Made by a program: the position numbers and the translations under genes
Notes under the pieces: model-generated
What the model saw: the letters and a program-made list of their open reading frames with translations, nothing else
What the model was told of the DNA's origin: nothing
The model's database searches: none
DNA from: Actinomycetota bacterium
GTDB taxonomy: Bacteria; Actinomycetota; Actinomycetes; JACCUZ01
NCBI GenBank assembly: GCA_030841035.1
Contig: JAVEDI010000063.1
Span: forward strand, 1 to 64,000
Length of the DNA: 64,000 nt
Direction of reading: 5' to 3'
Part shown: piece after piece, positions 8,071 to 15,142 of the stretch
Layout: each line of letters opens with the position of its first letter
Position numbering within the stretch: the stretch's first letter is position 1

Positions 8071-10392
8071 ATGTTCGGTCCGTCCTTCCCGCGCCCGCGA
8101 CGCACCCGCGTTCGCGGCCCGGTCAACAGCCGCGCCGTGCGCGCGGCGCTTGTCGGCACCCTCGCCGTCAGCCTGTCCGCCACCGCCGTCATCGGCGCCA
8201 CGAGCGCCGCCGCGGCCATCCCTACCTTCCCCGACAACCTGATGGTCTTCCCCAACCGCGACTTCGTGACCGTGGAGGGCTACCAGAACCACATCGGCGA
8301 GACCGCCACGGTGGAGATCGTCCGACCGGGCGTAGGGATCGTCGGCTCCGCCCAGGGCGTCGTTGCCGAGGGCGATGTCGCGTTCGAGATCAACCACCCC
8401 GGCGGCTACTGCTGGGGAGCCGGGACCGGCCTGCAGGTCACCCCCGACATCCAGCCGGGCGACGTCGCGTCCATCCGCTTCGGCGACGTCAAGGCCGGTG
8501 AGACGCGAGTGCAGGACGGCTTCGTCACCGCCGACGCATCCCTGAGCACCACGACCCTCGACGGGGACACGGTGACCGTTCACGGGCACCTGGGCGCCGA
8601 CGTCATCAAGGAGAACACCGAGCAGCGGATCATCGAACCCGGCCTCACCGACACCGCCATCGGTCGACGTGACATCCGCGCCGTCCCCGGTCCCCTGACC
8701 GCCGCTGCGAAGGGCGGCTACTCCTCCAGCCTGGAGTTCAACGACGCCGACCACACGTTCACCGCCACCTACCTCTTCGACGACCCGGCCGTGGCCAAGA
8801 TCGCCGCCAACGCCGGGCTGGGCGAGCGGCTGATGGCCTGGGAGCTCACCGACGCGGACGCCAACCGGCAAGGCATGACGATCGCGGAGTTCGGTGAGCC
8901 CGGCGGTCCGGGGCTCGGCGGCTGCCCCAACGGACCCCTCCAGTCCGGACCTCCCGGACCGACCGACGTGCGCGCGGCGAACGTCTCCGGTGGTCTGAGG
9001 CTCACCTGGACCCCGGCCGTCGCCCTGCCCGGCACACCAGCCGTCACCGGTTACCGCGCCACCGCCGTCGCCCAGACCAGCTCCAACGGCGAGCGGGCCG
9101 AGATCGGCCGGCGCATCACCGGGCAGGCGGCGAAGGGGACCACCATCACCGGCCTGGTCAGCGGCGAGACGTACGACGTCGAGGTCGTCGCCGTGTCGAG
9201 CGTCGGGACGACCTTCCCGCCCGTCACCGCCGCCCCCGAGGCCGACGTGACACCGCCGACGGTGTCCGCCTCGCCGGCCGGCGGCTCGTTCCCGCTCCCG
9301 CAGAAGGTGACCCTGAAGGCGAGCGAGTCCGGTTCGGACATCTACTACACGACCGATGGCACCGACCCGGTTCAGGGCGACGTGCTCGACGTCGCTGCGC
9401 TGACCTACACCGAGCCGTTCGTGGTGAGCGAGACGTCGACGGTGAAGTTCGTCGCGTTCGACCCGTCGGGCAACGTGTCGGCGATCGGCGAGCAGACCAT
9501 CACCATCACCAACGACCCCACGCCCGACGCGCCCACGTTCGGCAACCCGGTCATCGGCCAGGGCACCATCACGTTGAGCTGGACCACCGGCGCCGGCACC
9601 ACGCCCATCACCGGGTACCGCGTCCAGGTCTACGACAAGGACGCGGAGCCGGTCGGCGGGCCGCTGGACACGACAGAGACGACGCTGGCTGTGGGCGACC
9701 TGGTCGAAGGCCGCGACTACCTCTTCGGCGTCCGGGCCGGCAACGCGAACGGCTACGGACCCGAGTCCGCAAGGCTGGGTCCGCTCACCCCCAAGGGCGC
9801 GGTCCTCGCCAACGCCGGAGCCGACCAGGTCGGCGTGGTACGCGGCACCAACGTGACGCTCAGCGGGGCCGGTTCCAGCAGCGCCCTTACCTACCGGTGG
9901 ACGCAGCTGCAGACCGGCACGACCGTGCCGGTCGGGGCGTTCGACCCGGACAAGGTCACGGTGCTCAACAGCGACACGCTCACCGCCGGCTTCGTCATGC
10001 CGTTCTACGCGTACCCGATGACCAACAAGCCGCTGACCTTCCAGCTCTCGGTCACCGACGGCACCACCACACGGGTCGACGAGGTCGTGGTCACACCACG
10101 CTCGGACGTCGTCACCATCGGCACGGCGAAGTGGAAGAACAACGACTTCCGGATCACCGGCACCGCCAGCACGGTCGGCAGCGTCATCACTGTCCGCTCC
10201 GCTCCTGACGCCACCGGCAGGGTCAGGGTCTTCGGGACGGTCGCGGTGACCGCGGCTGCTGCTCCGGCGGTCGGCGGAGTGTGGGACCTGCGCATCAAGG
10301 CGGGCCCCGGCCTGCCGACGGCCAATCCCGGCAAGGTGTTCGCCGATTCCAAGCTCGGTGGCACCGCGGGACCGTTCACCGTCAGCGGTTAG
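8071..10392 (+). CDS. Large secreted protein with fibronectin III, chitobiase C-terminal-like and PKD-like domains
   Basis: 773-residue exported protein. A twin-arginine-poor Sec signal runs from the basic N terminus through a hydrophobic stretch (LVGTLAVSLSATAVIGA) to an alanine-rich cleavage region near residue 48. Domains in order: a beta-rich N-terminal region of unknown type (about 50-290), a first fibronectin type III module (starting PGPTDVRAANVSGG), a chitobiase/hexosaminidase C-terminal-like module (ASPAGGSFPLPQKVTL and YYTTDGTDP), a second Fn3 module, and a PKD-like module (NAGADQVGVVRGTNVTLSG). No catalytic domain is recognised. The ATG at 8071 follows AAGGAGC. The frame is open further upstream, but the signal peptide fixes the start. 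A role in surface or polysaccharide binding is plausible. Confidence 0.9.
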   Translation: MFGPSFPRPRRTRVRGPVNSRAVRAALVGTLAVSLSATAVIGATSAAAAIPTFPDNLMVFPNRDFVTVEGYQNHIGETATVEIVRPGVGIVGSAQGVVAEGDVAFEINHPGGYCWGAGTGLQVTPDIQPGDVASIRFGDVKAGETRVQDGFVTADASLSTTTLDGDTVTVHGHLGADVIKENTEQRIIEPGLTDTAIGRRDIRAVPGPLTAAAKGGYSSSLEFNDADHTFTATYLFDDPAVAKIAANAGLGERLMAWELTDADANRQGMTIAEFGEPGGPGLGGCPNGPLQSGPPGPTDVRAANVSGGLRLTWTPAVALPGTPAVTGYRATAVAQTSSNGERAEIGRRITGQAAKGTTITGLVSGETYDVEVVAVSSVGTTFPPVTAAPEADVTPPTVSASPAGGSFPLPQKVTLKASESGSDIYYTTDGTDPVQGDVLDVAALTYTEPFVVSETSTVKFVAFDPSGNVSAIGEQTITITNDPTPDAPTFGNPVIGQGTITLSWTTGAGTTPITGYRVQVYDKDAEPVGGPLDTTETTLAVGDLVEGRDYLFGVRAGNANGYGPESARLGPLTPKGAVLANAGADQVGVVRGTNVTLSGAGSSSALTYRWTQLQTGTTVPVGAFDPDKVTVLNSDTLTAGFVMPFYAYPMTNKPLTFQLSVTDGTTTRVDEVVVTPRSDVVTIGTAKWKNNDFRITGTASTVGSVITVRSAPDATGRVRVFGTVAVTAAAAPAVGGVWDLRIKAGPGLPTANPGKVFADSKLGGTAGPFTVSG

Positions 10393-10415
10393 GACCGTTC
10401 GCCGTCAGCGGTCAG
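10371..10415. repeat. Imperfect 23-bp tandem duplication across a gene 3' end
   Basis: The last codons and stop of the secreted-protein gene (ACCGTTCACCGTCAGCGGTT and following bases) are repeated immediately downstream as ACCGTTCGCCGTCAGCGGTC, with a unit of 23 bp and two or three mismatches. The second copy is non-coding and would read another VSG-type end. Confidence 0.75.
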
Positions 10416-10433
10416 GCCCGTCGACGTAGCAGG

Positions 10434-10467
10434 GTGGGTCGGCGCACCAGCAGGTGCGCCGGCCCAC
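10434..10467. terminator. Bidirectional hairpin terminator between convergent genes
   Basis: A 15-bp inverted repeat with a 4-base loop (AGCA) and a single G/T wobble position: left arm GTGGGTCGGCGCACC, right arm GGTGCGCCGGCCCAC. It lies between the stops of two convergent genes (10392 on plus, 10476 on minus). No T-run follows, as is common in high-GC actinobacteria. Confidence 0.8.
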
Positions 10468-10475
10468 TCTCGGCT

Positions 10476-11402
10476 CTACAGGCTGCGCACCCAGTTCTGG
10501 CCGACCAGGTCATGACCGAAGCTGTGGTGCGGCTCCTCCTCTACGAGGGTGAAGCCGGCCGCCACGTAGATGCGCCGCGCGGCACTCAGTACGTCGTTGG
10601 TCCACAGCGTGATCGACGAGTATCCCGCCCGCGTGGCGAAGCGGAGACACTCCTGCACGAGACGAGTCCCGATGCCCAGGCCCCGCGCGGACGGCTCCAC
10701 CAGCAGGATGCGCAGCTGCGCGGTGGTGGCATCCTTGCTCACGCAGAACACACACCCGACCGGCTCGCCGTCGACCTCGGCGATCCATGCCGCCTCGCGT
10801 GCCGGGTCGTGCCCGGCCACGTGGTCGGACACGATGCGGGCCACCAGGCCCTCGAAGGTCGCGTCCCAGCCGTACTCCGCGGCGTAGATGGCGCCGTGGC
10901 GCGCCACGACCCACCCGTAGTCGCCCGGCTCGGGGGCGCGCAGCACCACCGCCCGCGGCGGCGGCTGCTGCCGCCCGAGCAGCGTGCGGACGGTGTCCAT
11001 CGCCGCCACCAGTCGCTGCTGATCGGCCACTGGGAGCTCGGCCAGCATCCCGGCGACCTGCTCGGCGGAGCGGGCGTCCAGGGTCGCGAAAGCCGCGCGT
11101 CCCTGCTGCGTGAGCCGAAGCACCTGTCGCCGGGCGTCAGCGCTGGACCGCTCCCGGGTGATCAACCCAGCGTCCTCGAACCGGCCGGTGATCCGGCTCA
11201 GATAGGCGGCGTCGACCCGCAGGCTGCGACGCAGCTCCGCGGCAGCGGTCGCCGGCCGCTGCGCCAGCTCGAAGAGCACCCGCGCCTCGGTCAGCGAGTA
11301 CGGCGTGTGCAGCAGCCCTTCGTCGAGCACTCCCAGCACCGAGGTGTAGAAGCGGGTGAACGCCCGCACCGCGGCAACGCGAGCGGCGTCCGACCTCGCC
11401 AT
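10476..11402 (-). CDS. MarR-family regulator fused to a GNAT N-acetyltransferase
   Basis: 308-residue two-domain protein. Residues about 5-145 form a MarR-type winged helix (LTEARVLFELAQRP, then LRVDAAYLSRITGRFEDAGLITRE as recognition helix and wing). Residues about 150-308 form a GNAT domain with the acetyl-CoA-binding RGLGIGTRLVQE loop near residue 240 and a C-terminal RRIYVAAGF segment. This bifunctional architecture is known in bacteria, but its substrate is generally undefined. ATG at 11402 begins the MarR domain; the open frame extends upstream without support. It is divergent from a cyclase/TPP-enzyme pair 156 bp away, which makes that pair the obvious regulatory target. The acetyltransferase could modify the inducing compound. 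Confidence 0.92.
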   Translation of the reverse strand: MARSDAARVAAVRAFTRFYTSVLGVLDEGLLHTPYSLTEARVLFELAQRPATAAAELRRSLRVDAAYLSRITGRFEDAGLITRERSSADARRQVLRLTQQGRAAFATLDARSAEQVAGMLAELPVADQQRLVAAMDTVRTLLGRQQPPPRAVVLRAPEPGDYGWVVARHGAIYAAEYGWDATFEGLVARIVSDHVAGHDPAREAAWIAEVDGEPVGCVFCVSKDATTAQLRILLVEPSARGLGIGTRLVQECLRFATRAGYSSITLWTNDVLSAARRIYVAAGFTLVEEEPHHSFGHDLVGQNWVRSL

Positions 11403-11558
11403 CGTGGCTCCAGTCCGATGATTCTTTGACTCCGTCCGACAATACGCGGCTCTCCCCCGGCCGTCCAGGCTCGCGCGCGGGGCGCAGGTCCCCCTACGGT
11501 GACGTGTCCACGTGCACACGGCCGCCGGAGCGGCCCGAGCGTGACCCCTAGGAGAGCC
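11403..11558. promoter_or_regulatory. Divergent promoter region of MarR-GNAT and cyclase genes
   Basis: 156-bp intergenic region between divergent starts. A loosely palindromic TTG-N11-CAA element at 11426-11442 (TTGACTCCGTCCGACAA) is a candidate MarR-type operator overlapping a possible -35 box for either direction. The assignment rests on position and weak symmetry only. Confidence 0.35.
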
Positions 11559-12332
11559 ATGGTCGCCCTTCTCGACTTCATGAACGCGCTGTCCAGCGGA
11601 GCCATCAGCGTCATCGATCTGACCTCACCGCTCTCGTCCGAGACGCCGATCCTCGAGCTGCCACCCGACCTGGGCCAGACCCAACGCTTCGAGCTGCAGG
11701 AGATCAGCCGGTACGACGACCGCGGCCCCGCCTGGTACTGGAACAACTTCCGCACCGGTGAGCACACCGGCACCCACTTCGACGCCCCTAACCACTGGGT
11801 CACCGGCCGGGACAAGGACGACATCGCGTCGGTGCCGGTCCGTCGACTGATCGGCCCGGCCGCCGTGCTCGACTTCTCCGCCCAGGTGGCCGACGATCCC
11901 GACTTCCTCATCGAGATCGACGACGTCCGGGCCTGGGAGGCCGACCATGGGCCGCTGCCCGAGGGGGGATGGCTGCTCGTCCGGACCGGCTGGGATGCGC
12001 GGACCTCCCAACGCGACGCCATCAACGCCGACGGGGCCGGCCCACACAGCCCAGGGATGTCGGCCGAGTGCGCCCGATGGGTCGCCGAGGAGTCACCGGT
12101 GGTGGGCCTGGGCGTGGAGACGGTCGGCACCGACGCCGGCGCGGCACACTCCTTCGACCCGCCGTTCCCGTGCCACTCCTACCTGATGGGCAGCGACAAG
12201 TACGGCCTGACCCAGCTGCGCAACCTGGCGCAGCTGCCCGCGACGGGAGCCGTGGTCATCGCCAGCCCGCTGCCCATCGTCAGCGGATCCGGGTCACCGG
12301 CCCGGGTGCTGGCCCTCGTGCAACGCCAGTGA
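11559..12332 (+). CDS. Cyclase family (kynurenine formamidase-like) metal-dependent hydrolase
   Basis: 257-residue enzyme of the cyclase family, which includes kynurenine formamidase, isatin hydrolase and polyketide-cyclase-like proteins. Members hydrolyse amide or lactam/ester bonds using Zn or Mn. The signature HTGTHFDAPNH is at residues 69-79 and supplies the metal-binding His and Asp residues. The C-terminal region has the usual GVETVGTD and HSYLMG segments. ATG at 11559 follows AGGAGAG. The stop overlaps the start of the downstream TPP enzyme by 4 bp (GTGA), so the two products are translationally coupled and probably act in one pathway. Confidence 0.9.
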   Translation: MVALLDFMNALSSGAISVIDLTSPLSSETPILELPPDLGQTQRFELQEISRYDDRGPAWYWNNFRTGEHTGTHFDAPNHWVTGRDKDDIASVPVRRLIGPAAVLDFSAQVADDPDFLIEIDDVRAWEADHGPLPEGGWLLVRTGWDARTSQRDAINADGAGPHSPGMSAECARWVAEESPVVGLGVETVGTDAGAAHSFDPPFPCHSYLMGSDKYGLTQLRNLAQLPATGAVVIASPLPIVSGSGSPARVLALVQRQ

Positions 12333-13990
12333 ACGTCGCGCGGGCCGTCGGCCGGGCGCTCGCGGCCGCCGGCGTAGACCATGTCTTCGGCGTCGTCGGC
12401 TCCGGCAACTTCCACGTCACGGATGCCCTCACGCAGGGCGGGGCGCGTTTCGTGGCCGCCCGGCACGAGGGCGGCGCAGCCACCATGGCCGACGCCTACG
12501 CACGGATGACCGGTCGGGTGACGGCCCTCACCGTGCACCAGGGGTGCGGGCTGACCAACGCCATGACCGGCATCACCGAGGCGGCCAAGAGTCGCTCACC
12601 GCTGCTCGTCCTGGCGGCGGAGGCGACGCACCGGTCGTCCAACTTCCACGTCGACCAGGAGGCTCTCGCGCGCGCGGTCGGTGCAGTCCCGGCCCGCATC
12701 ACCTCAGCGGAGACCGCCGTCGAGGAGGCTCTCGCTGCAGCCGGCACCGCCTTGCACGAGCGCCGCGCCGTCCTGCTCAACCTGCCCCTGGACGTGCAGG
12801 CTCTGGACGCGCCGGAGTGGTCGCAGCAACCGCAGCTACCCGGTGGCCCGGCCGCCACGTCGCCGGCCGAGGCGGACGTGGACCGCCTGGTGCTCGCGCT
12901 GCTGCAGGCCCAGCGGCCGGTCTTCGTGGCGGGCCGCGGCGCCCGTGACCCCGCAGCTGCTGCGGCCGTGGCCGAGCTTGCTGCCCGCTGTGGCGCCCTC
13001 CTGGCGACGTCGGCGGTGGCGAAGGGCCTCTACCACGACCACCCGTGGTCGCTGGACGTGTCCGGCGGCTTCTCCTCACCCACGAGCGCCGACCTCATCC
13101 GTGGCGCCGACCTCATCATCGGCTGGGGCTGCAGCCTGAACATGTGGACCATGCGTCACGGCGGGCTGATCGCCGAAGGCGCCGAGGTCGTGCAGGTCGA
13201 CGACACCCCGGCCGCGCTCGGTGCACAGCGAGAGCTGACCTTCGGGGTGCTCGGGGACGTCGCCCAGACCGCCGAGGCTGCCCTTGCCTGCTTGGGTGAG
13301 GCGACGTCCGACGACACGCAGCGGACCGCGACCGGCTACCGCAGCGAGGCGGTGCGGCACCGGATCGCGGCGTCCGGCCGGTGGCGGGACGTGCCCTACG
13401 CCGACAACAGCGGGGACGGTCTGCTCGACCCACGAACCTTGACCCTGCGGCTGGACGAGATCCTGCCGCGCGAGCGGGTCGTCGCCGTCGACTCGGGCAA
13501 CTTCATGGGCTACCCGAGCATGTTCCTGTCCGTCCCCGACGAGCAGGGGTTCTGCTTCACGCAGGCCTACCAGTCCATCGGACTCGGCCTCGCGACAGCC
13601 ATCGGCGCCGCTCTCGCCCGCCCCGACCGGCTGCCGGTCGCAGCGCTCGGTGACGGCGGCTGCCTGATGGCCGCCGCGGAGCTCGACACGGTCGTGCGGC
13701 TGGGCATCCCGATGGTCGTCGTCGTCTACAACGACGACGCATACGGCGCAGAGGTCCACCACTTCGGGCCCGAGGGGTTCGCGCTCGACAGCGTGCAGTT
13801 CCCCTCGACCGACATCGCCGCCATCGCGCGCGGCCACGGGTTCACCGGGGTCACCGCGACCGAGGAGGCCGACCTCGCGCCGGTCGAGCAGTGGCTGGCC
13901 GGTGACCGGGCCACTCCCCTGCTCATCGACGCCAAGGTCACCAGGACCGAGCCCGCCTGGTGGCTGGAGGAAGCCTTCCGCGGTCACTAG
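12329..13990 (+). CDS. Thiamine pyrophosphate-dependent enzyme (acetolactate synthase/decarboxylase-like)
   Basis: 553-residue protein of the TPP superfamily with the usual three domains: the N-terminal pyrimidine-binding domain holding the catalytic glutamate (E47 in ARHEGG), a central domain around 190-320, and the C-terminal diphosphate-binding domain with GDGG at 441 and the trailing VYNDDAYG asparagine motif. Known relatives include acetolactate synthase, benzoylformate decarboxylase and sulfopyruvate decarboxylase; the sequence alone does not separate these. The GTG start overlaps the cyclase stop. Coupling with a cyclase hydrolase and a divergent MarR-GNAT gene suggests breakdown of a 2-oxo acid formed after ring or amide opening; that step order is inference. 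Confidence 0.9.
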   Translation: MNVARAVGRALAAAGVDHVFGVVGSGNFHVTDALTQGGARFVAARHEGGAATMADAYARMTGRVTALTVHQGCGLTNAMTGITEAAKSRSPLLVLAAEATHRSSNFHVDQEALARAVGAVPARITSAETAVEEALAAAGTALHERRAVLLNLPLDVQALDAPEWSQQPQLPGGPAATSPAEADVDRLVLALLQAQRPVFVAGRGARDPAAAAAVAELAARCGALLATSAVAKGLYHDHPWSLDVSGGFSSPTSADLIRGADLIIGWGCSLNMWTMRHGGLIAEGAEVVQVDDTPAALGAQRELTFGVLGDVAQTAEAALACLGEATSDDTQRTATGYRSEAVRHRIAASGRWRDVPYADNSGDGLLDPRTLTLRLDEILPRERVVAVDSGNFMGYPSMFLSVPDEQGFCFTQAYQSIGLGLATAIGAALARPDRLPVAALGDGGCLMAAAELDTVVRLGIPMVVVVYNDDAYGAEVHHFGPEGFALDSVQFPSTDIAAIARGHGFTGVTATEEADLAPVEQWLAGDRATPLLIDAKVTRTEPAWWLEEAFRGH

Positions 13991-14036
13991 CGGCGCGCGC
14001 TGTGTTTGCCCGTGGGCGGGGCGGGCACCGGCTCGC

Positions 14037-14747
14037 ATGGCCTCCCTGACGCCCGAGGAGCAGATCGGTCTGCCGGTGCTCGAGTGCCAGTGGCAGTCGG
14101 TGGCCTTCATCCACTGGCCGGTCGAGACATCGGTCGTCCAGGCGCTCCTTCCGGCCGGCCTGGTCGCCGATGAGCACGACGGCTCGGCGTGGCTCACCCT
14201 CACCCCCTTGCGGATGGCCGACGTCCAGCCGCCAGGAGGTCTGACGTGGCCTCGGCTGTCGTTCCCAGAGATCAACTTCCGCACCTACGTGCAGGCGCCG
14301 AACGGGCACGACGGCATCGTCTTCCTGGCCATCGAGGCGTCCAGCGAGCTCTTCACCAAGGCAGCCCGAGCCCTGGTGGGAGCGCCGTACCAGCTCGGTG
14401 ACCTGAGCCTGACCGAGCACGGCGGCAAGACGACCTACGCGGGCGCGCGGCGGGACGGCCAGGGGTCCTACCTCATCACCCTGCGACCCGGAGCGCCGAT
14501 CGAGGAGCCCAGCGAACGAGACGTCTGGCTGACCGGGCGGTGGCGGCTCTACACCCGGCACATGGGCATGCTGCTGGAGACCCCGGTCGAGCACGAGCCG
14601 TGGCCGCTCGCGTCCGCAACGGTCGACGAGCTGCACGAGACGATCAGCAGCCTTGTCGGCCTACCGGGGCCCGGCGCAGAGCCGCTCATCCACTACGCAG
14701 CCGCCGTGCGCGACGTGCGCATCGGCATGAGCCGGCGGGTGGGCTAG
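14037..14747 (+). CDS. DUF2071 family protein (YqjF-like)
   Basis: 236-residue soluble protein recognised as DUF2071, a family with an acetoacetate-decarboxylase-like fold and no firmly established reaction. Typical features are the N-terminal WQSVAFIHWPVE segment, a central PEINFRTYV strand and the YGARR-like end (here YAGARRDGQG). The ATG at 14037 starts the conserved region, but the ribosome site is weak (GGGCGGGGCGGGC upstream). The gene lies 46 bp after the TPP-enzyme gene on the same strand and might be read through from it. It is convergent with the next gene, with a 17-bp gap. Confidence 0.85.
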   Translation: MASLTPEEQIGLPVLECQWQSVAFIHWPVETSVVQALLPAGLVADEHDGSAWLTLTPLRMADVQPPGGLTWPRLSFPEINFRTYVQAPNGHDGIVFLAIEASSELFTKAARALVGAPYQLGDLSLTEHGGKTTYAGARRDGQGSYLITLRPGAPIEEPSERDVWLTGRWRLYTRHMGMLLETPVEHEPWPLASATVDELHETISSLVGLPGPGAEPLIHYAAAVRDVRIGMSRRVG

Positions 14748-14764
14748 GTCGGTGGACGCCGCGG

Positions 14765-15016
14765 TCAGGTGATGTCGACCGGGACCTCGTAGACCTCGGT
14801 CGTGGGATGCCCGGCCCGCTCGTGAACGCGCTGGACACTCTCCTTCGACGGGCCGGTGGACAGGCAGAACACCTTGCCCGACTCCGGGTCGAGCCAAGCC
14901 CGCTCGAAGTGGACCCCTTCCTCGCCCTCGAGGGCCAGGTCTCGCTCGTGAGCCTCGCGCAGCTGCTCCTCGGTCACGCCGACGAAACCGCTGTGCACGT
15001 CCATGAACTTGGCCAT
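14765..15016 (-). CDS. DUF4242 family protein (SCO4226-like)
   Basis: 83-residue protein resembling the Streptomyces nickel-responsive protein SCO4226 and the DUF4242 family, a ferredoxin-like fold. Visible hallmarks are the AKFMDVHSGFVGVT start, EGVHFERAW and VFCLSTGPSKESVQRVHERAGHP segments split by short loops. A GTG one codon earlier is also possible, but ATG at 15016 has better spacing from GGGAG. It is divergent from a LAL-type regulator gene 126 bp away and convergent with DUF2071. Metal binding is inferred from the family only. Confidence 0.88.
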   Translation of the reverse strand: MAKFMDVHSGFVGVTEEQLREAHERDLALEGEEGVHFERAWLDPESGKVFCLSTGPSKESVQRVHERAGHPTTEVYEVPVDIT

Positions 15017-15142
15017 CACTTTGCTCCCTGCTGCATGCGGGTGAACCGGACCGCCTCAGGTTCGTGGAGGAGGCCGCCACCGCGCATCGGTCAACTGACC
15101 TAACTGCGGCCTGCCCGCTACCGTGTGGACCGGGAGGTTGGG

